Positions 34,687-46,680 are shown, numbered from the stretch's first letter. The stretch: DNA of 64,000 bases from Arabidopsis thaliana (GCF_000001735.4 NC_003074.8:11842101-11906100), one strand, 5' to 3'. Notes: generated from the sequence alone by a model not told the origin. Numbers and translations are program-made.

Positions 34687-35765
34687 GTAACACGCATTTT
34701 TTGTTATGTACATGAACTACGGTATGGCTTGATCCCGAAATGGGTACGTACGCAGCTTGGAAACGAGTTCAGCTTCTAATCAAATTTGTTTGATTCATTA
34801 AAAGGGAAAGGAGTTTGATTGTGCGAACAAACAAAGCAAAGAAAAGTTCGACTATGCGAACATGCAAGTACAGGAAACAAAACGATGTTTATTCAAGCAA
34901 TAAGCAAAAAAGACAAGTTTCACCACGCCCGCATTTCGAGATAGGAAACCTTTCTCGACGTAGAGAACACTTGGACTCCTTGACCAGCGAGGTCAAGGAT
35001 CAACATCATACAATTCGGGATGCGAGCGAATTCGGAGATTTCGAGCTCGATCCAGTCACTGGGGTGAGAGTTGAGGGTGTGAAGCTCCCTTGATATCGCG
35101 GTGACCCTACGTAACATTCGATTAATCTTTTTTCGAAGCTTCCTTTTTTCCAACGAACGCTTTTGGTGCTGAACTGCAAGAGCTTTGATGAAAGCCATCG
35201 CGATTTCTTGATTTCAATCTGAAAGGCCTTTGATCAGTGCACATGGAGCTCGGATTTAGGACCGGAAGAAGCCACGAGGTGGAGAAGGCCCTCTCCCCAG
35301 CACGTTTGGGATGTCTTCGTCCATCATTCTGACCATGCAAAAGTCTGGCATGTACTCCGAGCATCGAAGGTTAAACTCCATAGTTGCAAAAGGAAAAGAA
35401 AGTTGTGATGAAAAATAAGGTAAATTTGGAGTCATAATTTATAGGGACTTTGTATCCCTTGAGGATCGCAATTCCATTTGAGACCGGAGTGATTCACGGA
35501 AAGAGGGGTTGTAATTTATAGGGACTTTGTATCCCTTGAGGATTGCAATTCCATTTGAGACCAGAGTGTTTCACGGAAAGACTTAAGCCTTCCAGTCAGC
35601 CCTGCATTTAAAACATATCTCCAAAACGAATATTTCGAGATTAAGGAAAGTAGCAAAGTTTCCATAAAATAATATGGGCCGGAGCCCATAGCAGGTTCAA
35701 ATAAAATAAAATAAAATAATAAGTAACGAGTTCGGGAACATTTATGGAAGAGACTCAAGAATAGG
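34687..35765 (+). other. Tat 3' region between pol and antisense genes
   Basis: This stretch has no plus-strand protein I recognise. It holds a direct tandem duplication of about 75 bp (35437-35511 and 35512-35586, sharing atagggactttgtatccctt). The duplicated unit may be a regulatory segment for the antisense gene that ends just to the right, or simple expansion. Confidence 0.6.
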
Positions 35766-36358
35766 CTACTTCATCGCCGGATCAGCGTTCGAAGTGGATG
35801 CTTCATTTTTATCATCCACCTCGGGTTCATTCTTGACACGCTTCCAGTGGTTGCTATCCTCTTCCTCGTCGTCCTCCTCGCTGTCGGACGGGACCACCTC
35901 GACGGGAGCGTTTACGGGACCTTGGACTTGACCACGGGCATGGAGGTAAATCCGAAGCATAGTCGGGATCCTGGCCACGCACCTTCCTCCAATTCGATTG
36001 GAAATGATCACTCTCCATGGCCCTCACCTTCCTCTCCACTCGAGCGATGCGGGCCTCAAGAGGCAAACTCTTGAGGCCTAAACGCTGCCTCTCATCGCAC
36101 AAGCGGTGATGTTTGTCGACAACGTAGCCCGGAAAATTGTTTAGCATAAAAAGAGGAAGAGGAAGAAGTTTAATAAAGGAAGGAAGAGTGAATCCCGACC
36201 TTGTCCATGAAATCGTACGCCTCCTTTTTGTCTTTTGGAGGAAAGTGAAAAGCAGCGTGGGGAAAGAGGACACTGGCCGGTTCAAAACCATCGCCGGATA
36301 AAAACATTTGACTGCCAAGGTCGAGAGGACAGACGGTGGAGGCTCCGTCGTTTTCCAT
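35766..36358 (-). pseudogene. Antisense gene B of Tat element (charged, acidic C-terminus)
   Basis: On the minus strand an ATG at 36358 opens MENDGASTVCPLDLG, continuing DGFEPASVLFPHAAFHFPPK and ending exon 1 at about 36200 (FMDK followed by GTCGGG donor). The next exon (to 35766) has GYVVDKHHRLCDERQRLGL, a coiled-coil-like helix (ARIARVERKVRAMESDHF), and after one frame change an acidic tail (VPSDSEEDDEEEDSNHW). No known domain was recognised. It is arranged head-to-tail with antisense gene A. Confidence 0.5.
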
Positions 36359-36879
36359 TCTTGTAGTGTTTACCAAGTAAATTTATGAAATCATACTTGG
36401 AAAATTCAGCGGCATCTGAACTCTTATTTTATAGAGGGTTAGGTTTTGTCTTGCAACAAAAAATTCAATAATTATGGTATGTCCGAATGGTTTAAACCAT
36501 TTTTGGAAATCGAAAAAAGGCAATTATTGTTTCAAAGGCGTGAAGTTTTTTCCTGTGTCTCGAGGAATGGGAAGGAAAATGGCAACCGTCGCATTAAAGA
36601 CAAAAAGCCCATTAAATACAAAGTAAAACAGTTAAGGCCCAAACCCAACAAGTTTACTGAATTGACTAAACCCGAGTTGGGGAATTCACGTTGAAAACGA
36701 GCTCCGTTCTCACTAACTAAGAGAAAGGCCGAATAAGCCGAGAAATCTTGAAACTTAACCACATGGTCAAAAATACCTAATGCGGACTTTGCAAACCCGC
36801 ATTCCATCTTAGCAATACCCTCAAAGGGTTATAGTGGAAAAGGTTTAAAAGCCTGCTCAGGCAAAATCTTGTTCAAACA

Positions 36880-39688
36880 AAAAAAAAGCCTCTTTAGGCA
36901 AAAACATAATTATCCGAATATTAAATTTCAAATTCTTAAATGTTTGGGACAAACCCCAAATTTAAGTGGACGCAGCCACTATGAATCCGTAGCCATCTCG
37001 AGCTCAACATCAACCGGCTCGGTTTCATTCGGTTCGACGGTAGGGACTTGCTCAGAAGAGGCTCCCGGTTCATGGCCGGCATCACCTTCATCATCTGGGA
37101 TGATCACCGTCTCACTATCCACGATCGAAGGAGCTTAAGGCAAAGCAGGATCAGGTTCAACAATCCCTATCGATGTAGCAGGCACCTCGGGTGCGGCAGT
37201 ATCAACGGGCTCACTTGATCCTGAGGAGAACAGTTCAAATCAGTCAAAAAGATATATATATAAAAGAAACCGATATATGATAAGCTTTAAGTATGAAAGT
37301 TTACCAGCCCAATTTAAACCCGATTCACCCAAGGGGGGTGATTGGGTAAAGAACTCCTCGAAGTGCTGAGGGTTGAAGGATGAAGCGGGAAGAGCAGCAA
37401 GGCGAATACGTTTCTCGTATAGAACGGCTTTCAAATCGGACCTTTCTTGCTCCTCAGAGAAATCATCTTTGTGGATTTGGTCTAGTAAGAGTAGGTTGCT
37501 TTCATGCTCCTTGATATCAGATTCTAGTTCTGAACGTGCCTGCTCGGTTTGAATGAAAAGAATGGCCCCTTGAATCAACTCCATCCCGCGACCCTTCACC
37601 TCATTTCTGGCTTTAGCCGCTGACTTAGCCAACTCAGCATCTCGAAGTTTGGTGATGGCTTTGTACTTCGCCTCGAGTTTGGTGAACTGGTTGTTCAAGG
37701 TGTAGGCGGCCGATTTGGATTCAGAAAGCCTGCCTCGGGCAACTGAGAGTTCATCTTGGAGTTTGTCATGTCTGCGATACTGATCTTGCAATTCGGCGTT
37801 TGATTTCTTGAGTTCGGTAGAGAAAAGGTCAACTTGATCCTCCAACTTTTGTTTGGAATCAGAAAGGGAGCGGAGGTCAGCCTCAAGGGAAGAAAACTTG
37901 CCCTTCCAGGTGCAGATGTCTTGCTCCCTACTAAGCAGCAGTCCTTCATAGTGCTCAACCATGTCGTTGAGTTCGCTGTTTGCTTGGCATCGAGTATAAA
38001 ATCCGGAAAAGCAAGTTAGTACATAAAGGAATATCACGATTAGAAAAATAGAAATGAAACTAACCTGAGATGAATGGTAGGCATGAAGTAAAAAGCGTTT
38101 GTGGATTGTAGGACGCCATCTATCAAAGTTCGGCAAGATCGCGTCCTTTTGGGTCTTGAAACATCGGAAAACGTTACCCTCTGTTTCCATAGCTGAAAAA
38201 GAGAGAAGGGATCAAGGGTTATTCAGGCCGCGAACAACGCAGAAGTTAGAAAAGGAAACTTGTTTACCAAACATGAAAGCGACTTGGCTTGAGAAACAAG
38301 AACGATTCTTTGACTTTGGAGGAGTATCTCGTGACTTAGAACCTTCCTGTCGAGGAGTCACACCTCGGTCAGTCTTCTCGCCACTAAGTCGAGGAGGGGG
38401 AGATGTGACCACAGGAAGGGGAGGACCCATCGATCGAGGTGGAAGAGATAACCTAGGGGAACGGTCTGTCCGAGCCTTTGATTTCTCTCTCCGTGGGGAA
38501 GAGTTACCTCGGGCTGATCTGTCTCTCTTCTTGCGAATTAAGTCAGCAACTGGTTTGCTACTCAGTCTATTTCGGGGAGAGTAACGAGGAGAGTTGCGAT
38601 GGGGAGATAAGTTTCTCCGAGGCGAACAGCCACCACGACGTTCAGGACATGGAGTTGATCTAAAAGCGTCAGCAGATTCGGCCCCCTCAGCACTACCGAC
38701 TAACAGGGTCCTACTATACTCCTTTTAAACGATGACGGACATGAGGAATGTCTTATTTTCCTCACAGTCCTCGGCCATCGGTTTGGATAGCATCATGCGC
38801 CGGGAAGCAAGGGCCCGAGCTGATGTTCCTTGAGGTAAAGGGGGAGGCAGTGGAAGGTTCTATCCGGATGGATTCATTATGAGTTTGCGATTAGCTTCTA
38901 TAAACCGATCAAGAGTGAAGGAGTTCCAAAAGGTATCCCCTTCAAGGACGATTTTCAAGAATTCGATGAATATTTTGGTCGGGAAAGTTTGAGCGATGAA
39001 ATCTGCGAAGCGAGACAATGGATTTGGTCAGTAGCAATAAAGATAAATAAAGAAGGTGTATATTACCTAATTTCTATCGGGCTTTGCAAACCACTTAGAT
39101 GGGAGTGCATGGAACAGATTTTTGATTGAAGCAAGGGTTTTCTTAATCAAAAACCAAGGATGATGCCAGTTTTTATCCTTGTTCAGGAGATGCGAGATGG
39201 TTCCTGTTAGCATTCGGGTATGCCGAGAAATACCCATTTTTCTTTGATGAACTTCTCATGGTGAGAAGCTCGTTCAGTTCAGGGACCCCGATAACGAATC
39301 CGGCTTCCGCCGCAATAGTTATGATCCCAAAGATAGTTCGGAGGAGGTTGGGGGTTAGTTGGGGTAGAGCAATTATAAGAGCATCTAAGTAACAGACCAA
39401 GGCCTTGGGAAGAGGGAAGGTCAACCCGCAGCCCTTGAAATAGATCTTGTAAACGCATAAATAACCAGGGCGAGGGTCTTCCGGGGACTCAAAGGGGCCA
39501 TGCATCTCTGATTCCGCCATAATCTCAGGCAGAATCTGGTAGAGATCTTTTAGTCGTTCGAGGGATTGAAGGGTACAGATGGATGTGTAGTGTGGACCGG
39601 CGATATCGTTCAGGCGAGTGCATATGTCATTGTTAGAACCCCCCTCGTCGAAAGACGGGGATTCGGGTCTTTCAGTATCAGGATTCAT
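36880..39688 (-). pseudogene. Antisense gene A of Tat element (putative gypsy-type transposon domain plus coiled coil)
   Basis: Starting at ATG 39688 (MNPDTERPESPSFDEGGSN), the first exon carries GPFESPEDPRPGYLCVYKIY, CGLTFPLPKALVCYLDALI and LTPNLLRTIFGII. These features match the plant 'putative gypsy type transposon' domain (PF04195) known from extra antisense ORFs of Tat elements. Exon 1 runs to about 39072 (GT donor). A serine/arginine/proline-rich exon follows (about 39003-38260), then 38189-38066 and a long coiled-coil exon (about 37985-37302) with many E/K/L heptads (LSDSKQKLEDQVDLFSTELK). An acidic end lies near 37217-36880. Internal stops show decay. It probably encodes a nuclear or DNA-associated protein; the function is unknown. 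Confidence 0.65.
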
Positions 39689-40048
39689 CGAGGAAGGTGA
39701 AAAAATTAAGCGTTCGAAGAAGAGAAAGTTGGCAGAAGAAAAAGGCGAGAAATTTTATTCTAAAGAAAAAGCGGAAAAGTAAGAAAGAGGTAAATGAATT
39801 TACCTCACGCAAGCTGGTGGTGATGATGAAACCGCCTCGGGAGTCGTGGAGGAAGCGGAAGGATTTTCCCGCTTTAATAGTAATAATTAAGATGCGGTCA
39901 TAATGGTGACAGATGTCATACGGATAAATATGGACATTGCCGGAATCGAAGGAGTAACAAGCTTTTGGCAGGAAATCGGAAAGTCATCTAGCTCAATCTT
40001 TGCCCATTAAGATATTAGTCTTCCGAATTGGAAGAACACTTCGAAAGA

Positions 40049-40558
40049 CTTGGGGGGCTAATTGTTGGTGTCATATTCCGCACCAGAGTCCGGGACCTAC
40101 CAAAGATTGCCACGTAGATAAAAAGTAAGCCCACAAGGAGTAAGGCCCGTAAGATTCCTGGGAGAATGGCAGATTACGGACGAAGTGATCACACCGCGAA
40201 GTGGGGGCAAAGTCGAAGTCAAGGACGGATTGGGCTTTATCGGTTAAAGGGCGAGGCCCATGAAGGTCAGAGTCAATTCAAATTCGAACGTCTAAGCAAT
40301 AAATTTGAAGGCCAAAACGGACACATTTAAGAAAGAATAATTATGTGTAGTTAAGAATTAAATATCATTTGTGAGTATTAGTAGTAGGGCCAAGAGCCAT
40401 GAAAGACACACGCATTTTTGTGCAAACTTACTATACGCATTTTTCATCAATTCACAGCTTTTGGCAATCCATAGCTTTTTATACTTAATTTTTGTCCTCA
40501 AGAATAATCTTTCTCACTAAATAAATAAATACTTGAGTGTGCGAATCCGACATCCACA
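40049..40558 (+). repeat. Tat element right LTR with polypurine tract
   Basis: The purine tract acttggggggcta (about 40049-40061) precedes the LTR, which starts at 40063 (TGTTGGTGTC) and ends at 40558 (CATCCACA). It is 496 bp and is followed by the AAGAT target duplication. Confidence 0.92.
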
Positions 40559-41640
40559 AAGATGATATCACCAAAAATGAGTATCAAATTAGGTTGAATG
40601 CTTTCATTGATGCTTCTAGACACTTATTACGACAAGGATTACCTTTTTGTGGACACGATGAGACAGAAGAATCTGTTAACAAAGGTAACTTTCTGGAACT
40701 CTTGAAATATACTGATGACCAGGACGAGGTTGTGAGTAAGGTGATGTTAAAAAATGCTCCTGGTAACAATCAGATGACATCTCCAAAGATTCAGAAAGAT
40801 ATTATGCATTTTTTTGCAGAAAAATTAGCCAAATCTATTATTGAAGAAATTGAATGCCATATCATTGGTGAAATCAACTAAGAGAAAGCTGCAGGAGTTT
40901 AGGGTTGATGGGTGGAATTCTCTGATGATTAAAATCTCTTCTTTTTGTGAGAAACATGATATTGAAAAGCTTAACATGGATGAAGATTTTGTTGACTCAA
41001 GGAAACAAAGAAAGAAAACAGGGATAACAAATATGCATCACTACAAGGTGAATTGCTAACAGGGATATCAAATGTGCATCACTACAAGGTGTATTGCTTA
41101 TATGCAATTTTAGATTTACAGCTTCAAGAGTTTAACTATCGTTTTAATGAGGTAAACACCGAATTGCTTATTTGTGCTGTTTTTTACGTCCTATCGATTC
41201 GTTCTCTCAATTTGACCACTCAAAATTGATGAGGTTATCTACGTTCTATCCATACGACTTTAGTCCTGGAGAATGCATATGCCTTGAGCAACAATTAGAG
41301 ATTTACATTGATAATGTTCGAAGTAATGACAGATTTGTTCACTTAAAGAGTCTTGAAAAACTTGCTCGTGTGTTGGTTGAAATGCGGAAACATATGTCAT
41401 TTCCTTTGGTTTATAGGCTTTTGAAGTTGATTTTGATTTTGCATGTTGCTACTGCTACTGTTGAGAGATGTTTTTCAGCAATGAAGATTGTGAAGACAGA
41501 TCGGCGCAACCGGATTGGAGATTAATTTTTGAACGACTGTTTAGTTTGTTTTGTTAAGAAAGAAGTATTTGAAACTATTACAAATGAAAGTGTGATGAAA
41601 AGATTTCAGGATATGAAAAATCGCAGGGTGTTTTTGTAAG
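40559..41640 (+). pseudogene. hAT transposase, DUF4371 and C-terminal dimerisation parts
   Basis: This part resumes exactly after the retrotransposon (KDDITKNEYQIRLN), with DUF4371 features (RHLLRQGLPFCGHDE, then GNFLELLKY and MTSPKIQKDI). Much of the catalytic middle is missing between 40880 and 41110, where a 41-bp tandem duplication lies (41018-41101). The C-terminal hAT dimerisation domain follows at 41172-41525 (ATATVERCFSAMKIVK). It ends near MKNRRVFL-stop at about 41638. A stop after GEIN and frameshifts make it non-functional. Confidence 0.82.
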
Positions 41641-41699
41641 GTGTTATTTTTTATTAAAAAACATTTTTTGGATATTTTATATGTTGTAGTTTCTTTATA

Positions 41700-42390
41700 T
41701 ATCTGGCTCAAATGTCAAACGCACATGGCTCAAATGCACTCATGGATGCACCTGGCTGTGAGCAACGCTCCCGACATAGATCGAGTAATAGAGATGACAA
41801 AGCGTGCCCCGTTCACGGACAGAATTGCCCATTTTTGGATCCGAGTCGCCGAGAGACTCTGCTTCCCGGAGTACGATGGAACGGCCGACCCGAAGGTTCA
41901 TTTTAGAGCTTTCCGGCTAGCCATAACACTAGCGTACCTGGCAGACGAGGAAAGCGAAGCAGGCCACTATCGCTTTTTCGCAGAAAACCTCGTAGGCCAT
42001 GCTCTAGATTCGTTCACAAGCGTCGAAGGAAACACTATCGCTACTTTCGATCAACTCGCAGCTGCTTTCCTCAAGCAATACTTGGTGCTCATCGTGAATA
42101 AAACATCTCAGGCTGACCAATGAGACTTAACTCAGCTCCAAAACGAATCCCTACGATCCTACGTCGAAAAGTTCTAAGGAATCAAGTCAAAAATTGTGAA
42201 CCTGAACGAGGAAGTAGCCATAGCGGCCCTCCGCAACGAATTAATGTTTTCCTCAAGATTCTGTGAGGAACTCACTCTCCGACAACCAGTTACATTAGAT
42301 GATGCCCTCCACAAGGCTCTCTACTTCGCCAAAGCCGAAGAAGAGACCGCCGTCCTAGCCCTTAGATTCACAGAGTCTAAAGGATAAAGC
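41700..42390 (+). pseudogene. gag fragment of a second Tat-type element
   Basis: The translation gives a recognisable Tat/Retand gag core: FPEYDGTADPKVHFRAFRLA, AGHYRFFAENLVGHALDSF, FDQLAAAFLKQYLVL, then after a stop ESLRSYVEKF-stop, and ELTLRQPVTLDDALHKALYF. Two stops sit in one frame. It starts about 60 bases after the hAT transposase end, with no LTR or primer site to the left, so the 5' end is missing. Confidence 0.82.
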
Positions 42391-43421
42391 ACCTCATTTA
42401 ATGCCAAAAAAACTAGGCCTATGCGTTGCTTCGCGGACCTAGTTTTTTACACCGAAACTCCTTTTAGCTCATTTGCTTCCAATTCGCATATAAGGCATAT
42501 TTGACTTTTTAAGATACATGGCTTTCAGCTCGTTGGTTAAACCGATCCTTTCCCGTCAGATAGGACACTATTAGCATGTCGCTGATACAAGTGTCAGCTC
42601 GTCCGCTTGCCTTTTGATTTCCGTTTATGTATCTCTTCACTAGTACATAGGCAGATTAACTCTCGAGCGCAGAAATTATTTTTCATGCTTCTTATCAGCA
42701 AAGTTTTGAATTTTAGGTATTAAAACCGAATAGCCTCAAACCAGTTAAGTGAATAACCTTACAACAGGTCCACACTTAACATGAGGTTAAAACAATCTTA
42801 GACCATCTAAGTGCGTAACATAGGACTGCGTAATCCTAGCATCAAATAATTTTTGATCCTTCATCGATCTCATCACCCAACACCAATTCACTCCAAATTA
42901 AGAGAATTTGGCAAACTCATTCGTAATCTTACGATACAATAGGCCCACCACTAATAGTTCGTAATTACATTTGTAATCTTGCTTCCAAAAGTCCGTAAAT
43001 ACGCAGCTCAACCTTCATAGGTTTCGACTCATCGGAGCTCATCTACAACAACCATGTCAAAAGCCACCTCTTAAGATTGCAACTTGACATAGAAAAGTTC
43101 GAACAAGGAGGACACGACGGTTTCATTAAGAATATTGCGATACCACTAAGCCCAGCTTCTGAAAACTGGCGAATCCTTTTTGTGATCTTACTTCAGAGGT
43201 CCTCGAAATGCGCAGCGTAACTTGCCAAGAACTGACCAACCGAAGCACAAACATAACTGATATCCTACAAGTGAAACACTCGAGTTCGCCCAGCCTGAAC
43301 AAAGAAATACATGAGATCCAATCACCTATCTCACGTCACCCAAGTAATATTTACGCTATCACATCAAACCTTGTTTTCCGCACATCGAGCTCGCTCACTC
43401 ACTCGATGGACTAGGGGCTAT
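42391..43421 (+). other. Non-coding internal remnant of the second Tat-type element
   Basis: No protease or pol is present. The sequence is C/T-rich untranslated DNA that ends with the purine tract aggggcta before the LTR. It represents the 3' part of an internally deleted element. Confidence 0.55.
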
Positions 43422-43881
43422 TGTTGGAGCAGGAATTCGCACCTCGAATTCTCACGTGCGTAAACATTAATTAGGCTCTAAGATTTAAATCAGGCCTGTC
43501 AGCCCACTAAGAAGAGATGCGCAGCTAGCAACAGATCAGGAATCAGCCAAGAGGGAATCTCGGAACGAAACTAAAATATAAAAGAAGTTTGGAACAGACC
43601 TGAAATGTAGGAGAAGTTTGCGCTGACCTCGAACCAAATGACCTAGGAAGAAGACCTATATAAACAGAGAGGCTAACTTGAAGAAGACATGGCCTATTTT
43701 GCCCACAAACGCTTAATACATCACATACTTGTATTCTCATACTCTACCTTGTATTCACTTGATTCTCATCAATAAAATCCATTCGTTCTTAGCAATATAA
43801 TTCTCAAAGTTTTATTGAATATCTAGCTCTTTTTCACATAAACCTAAATATAAATCTCCAGTGTGGATTTCTGAACCCACA
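43422..43881 (+). repeat. 3' LTR of the second Tat-type element
   Basis: The 460-bp LTR starts TGTTGGAGCAGG after a purine tract and ends TGAACCCACA. A polyadenylation-like region (tcatcaataaaatcc, about 43768-43782) lies in its second half. No matching left LTR or target duplication was found. Confidence 0.75.
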
Positions 43882-44452
43882 ACTTGTCTACAAAAACCAA
43901 AAAGGAAACAACACTGAATATTAAATGATAACTGAATATTCAGCATCAATATATTTATTTCGAATATAAATCAAAATATTTTGTATTTTTTAATTTGTTA
44001 GAGATAAAACAAAAACAATCGACAAAAATCAAATGTCATTAATTCAAAATACAAAATATTTTATTAATAAAATATAAGTAATAATTTTTATGTTGTTTTG
44101 TTTTTTGCCATTAGATTTTATTTAGAGCTCATAAGAACCAATTATAAAGAAACTTGTTTACATATTTATGTTATAAATATATTCCAATATATTCTCATTT
44201 ACCAAATATAACAAATTAAGTACATAGCCAAAACAAAATATGCGACATACATTCTATCAAATATTTTATTTTTGTCAAATGACTCAAATCATAATATGTT
44301 TAGAGATACAAGATCTTATTTGTTTTTTCCTTTAAGATATTATGTACACATAAAATTATTAGCAACTAAACTAAAATAATAATAGAAATAATATGTTATA
44401 AATAAAATTAAATATTTCCGGGTATCTAAATACTAAAATTACAAATATTTAT
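43882..44452. other. AT-rich DNA, no gene seen
   Basis: Only very AT-rich sequence without open frames or recognisable repeats precedes the MULE target duplication. Confidence 0.6.
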
Positions 44453-44912
44453 CATGATATTAGAAAAATTGTTAAGAATGCCCTTTTAACACTACTCCTT
44501 TATAATTATACCCTTTCGTGTTGGCCTTTTTCATTTACACTCTTTTAATTTTTAATGACCATTTTATCCTTATTATGATAATATTTTAGGTTAACAAAAT
44601 AAAATATTGTTTTTTCTCGCCTAAAATATTTCGAAAATAGATTTCTCGCCAAAATTTTCCTGCCAAATATTATACAGTATCTCAACTTAAAATTATTTTG
44701 ACAAAAGCACAATTATTTATTTTGCAGTCATCATTTATTTATCCAAAATAAAATTGTATGGAAAAAGATTTGTGTTTTGAATTTTGTTACATTAATTGTT
44801 AAATTTTTGACCCATCATATAAGACTTAATTTAAGGAGCATTGGAGCATTGGAGCAAGCAAGAAGTCAAGAACATCAAAAAAGATCTACAACCAAACTGG
44901 GAAACAATATGA

Positions 44913-44943
<31 letters not shown>

Positions 44944-45141
44944 AAAAAGAAGTTTATATATATATAAGAGAAGAAGTTAGATATCTATGGAAAATGAAAA
45001 GCGAGAAATCTGCAGATGCTTATGGAACATAATTTCTTCTGATATCAACCATTTTCTTGCTTTTCATTGCACGTAAGTCATTATTTGGTTCATAAATTTC
45101 AAATACAAAAACCAATTTTTGTGATGGTGGGTGATCTTTGA

Positions 45142-45363
45142 ATGTATTGGTTGTGTTTTTTGAATGTATTGGTTGTGTTTTTTGTCTTATATATTTGGTT
45201 CACAGGACAAGCAAGTTTGTATCAAATGCTCATATGTTTAGATTTAAATATATCATGTGCCGACTGCAAAAAAACAGTGCGACGAGACAAGTTATGGAGG
45301 AATGTGTTTAAATGGAGGCAGAACTTGTTGTTGCAAAAAAAGTCCTCCGCCATCATATTATAA
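45142..45363 (+). other. Unrecognised small open frame inside the MULE
   Basis: This 73-codon frame has a hydrophobic start and the peptide CLDLNISCADCKKTVRR, faintly like a heavy-metal-associated CxxC motif, but nothing around it supports that. Its first codons derive from a 25-bp tandem duplication (ttgaatgtattggttgtgtt repeated). It may be a fragment of another captured sequence or chance. Confidence 0.2.
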
Positions 45364-46120
45364 TTTTAGGCCCCCTTCTTCATAATCATATTGAATGTGT
45401 TCCTATTTGGCAATATCATTTTGGATTTGCTCAAACATATCAAATTTATACTTTGAAAAGAAAAGAATCAGCAAAATAAAGTTATTTCATATTTTTTTCT
45501 TTATTTACCAATCTCACAATCATAACGTCAATTATATAGAAATTTTCTTAACATGAGTCAAACTAAGACTAACGCTAAATTTTACAGTCTAATTATAATT
45601 TTTAGTAATGTTTTCTAAGCCAAATAATATGTATTAAGTTTACTAATAGTTTAACATAATAACATTTAATCAGCATATATGAGTAGCTTATCGATTAGAA
45701 TGTGATTTCTAACAAAGTCACGTATAACCAAGATACACTTAAACGGATAGTGTATGATTAACAAAACTAATGTAATCACAAACGATAGTGCATAATTAAA
45801 TTTCATGAGAGCCACATATTAGCCAAGATATAAAGACAATATACCATGGGTAAGCCACGAAGGCACGAAAACACACTTTAAGTGTGTTATTAATTTAATC
45901 AAAGAAAATATAATGTTAGTGATAATATTTATATGACCAAAGATTTCTACATCTTGTCACGGCTCCCCATTTCTTGTCATATGTTTGATAAGTAAAACCA
46001 AATCGAATTGTTGGTATAATTAATGGTTCCATGTTGGCAAAGGAAAAACTAAAATCACATAAAACAAAATCGATCAAAAATAATAGTGTTTTTCATATAA
46101 TGAAATTAGTTATAGTTTTT

Positions 46121-46597
46121 TTAACCAGAATATGGTGAAACAGCTCCAATTCCAGTGGAACATCTCTTCCATATTTCATTAGTTTTGGAAAACCTTTTAG
46201 AAGTAAAACGTTTGAGTTGATAGATTTGAAAAATTAATTTCATATATTCCATGTGACATTCCTTTCCAGCTTTCACTATCCCCAAACAACAATCCCTTGA
46301 AGCACTTTTGTTCTGAATAATTTCAGCCAACACTTCTTCTATACATTTGTCTGGGTCTGGGATGTCCATCTTTATACTACAATTCAGTAGATATTCTTTT
46401 TGTTTCTTTGAATATTTACGACCAACATTTTCGTTATAATCTTCCGCTGTCGGTGACCTTGCAATCATCGCATCAAACTCGTCGTCTAAAATGAGGACTT
46501 GCTTGTCATTATCGCCTTCTTTGGCCAAAGTTGGATGAGAAAACGATAGCAAAATCATGATCGAAGAAAATATCATGAACATGGTTTTATTCTCCAT
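46121..46597 (-). CDS. Secreted cysteine-rich protein, prolamin-like/ECA1 (DUF784-type) family
   Basis: The 158-codon single-exon frame starts with a signal peptide (residues 1 to about 25; IFSSIMILLSFSHPTLA) and gives a small secreted protein. The mature part has six cysteines at 73, 85, 103, 104, 114 and 146, spaced C-x11-C-x17-CC-x9-C-x31-C, with YLLNCSIKM, KCIEEVLAEII and RDCCLGIVKAGKEC. This is the helical pattern of the plant prolamin-like/ECA1 gametogenesis families, whose members are mostly expressed in ovules or gametophytes and range around 120-160 residues. A TATA box lies about 75 bases upstream. It sits inside the MULE with the frame fully open, unlike every other coding sequence here. 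The function is inferred from family only. Confidence 0.78.
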   Translation of the reverse strand: MENKTMFMIFSSIMILLSFSHPTLAKEGDNDKQVLILDDEFDAMIARSPTAEDYNENVGRKYSKKQKEYLLNCSIKMDIPDPDKCIEEVLAEIIQNKSASRDCCLGIVKAGKECHMEYMKLIFQIYQLKRFTSKRFSKTNEIWKRCSTGIGAVSPYSG

Positions 46598-46670
46598 CTT
46601 AAAATATTTTGAGCTTTTATTCTTAATTATTATTTTTTGTTTCTATTATACCAGTGAAGATTTCTGCATG

Positions 46671-46680
46671 TATTTATAGT
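46671..46680 (-). promoter_or_regulatory. TATA box of the cysteine-rich protein gene
   Basis: The minus strand reads ACTATAAATA, about 75 bases upstream of the start codon. That spacing would allow a 5' leader of roughly 40-50 bases. Confidence 0.6.

Larger units (their letters stand above)
23047..40558 (+). mobile_element. Tat-lineage Ty3/gypsy retrotransposon with antisense genes, TSD AAGAT
   Basis: LTRs at 23047-23534 and 40063-40558 start TGTTGGTGTC and end GACATCCACA, and the whole is flanked by identical AAGAT. Total length is 17,512 bp, of which 5.6 kb is a nested CACTA-like element. The plus strand has gag, protease, RT, RNase H, a second archaeal-type RNase H and integrase. The dual RNase H marks the Tat lineage. 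A 5.4-kb 3' region holds two antisense genes. All reading frames are damaged. The element sits inside the hAT transposase gene. Confidence 0.93.
20773..41640 (+). mobile_element. hAT transposon (TTF/DUF4371 type), split by a retrotransposon
   Basis: The probable left terminus caagggcagacctattaag (20773) resembles the CAGGGGCGGA ends of this hAT group. Transposase parts occur at 22555-23046 and 40559-41640. They were contiguous before a 17.5-kb Tat element inserted (TSD AAGAT at 23042-23046 and 40559-40563). A Helitron end is also inserted in the 5' region (21131). No right terminal inverted repeat was found after 41640, where Tat-type gag sequence begins, so the 3' end was lost. Confidence 0.7.

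Noticed and set aside
40537..40881. 114-codon open frame starting MCESDIHKDD
   Set aside because: Its first codons come from the end of the Tat LTR. The real protein is the hAT transposase split by the retrotransposon, so the start is an artefact of insertion.
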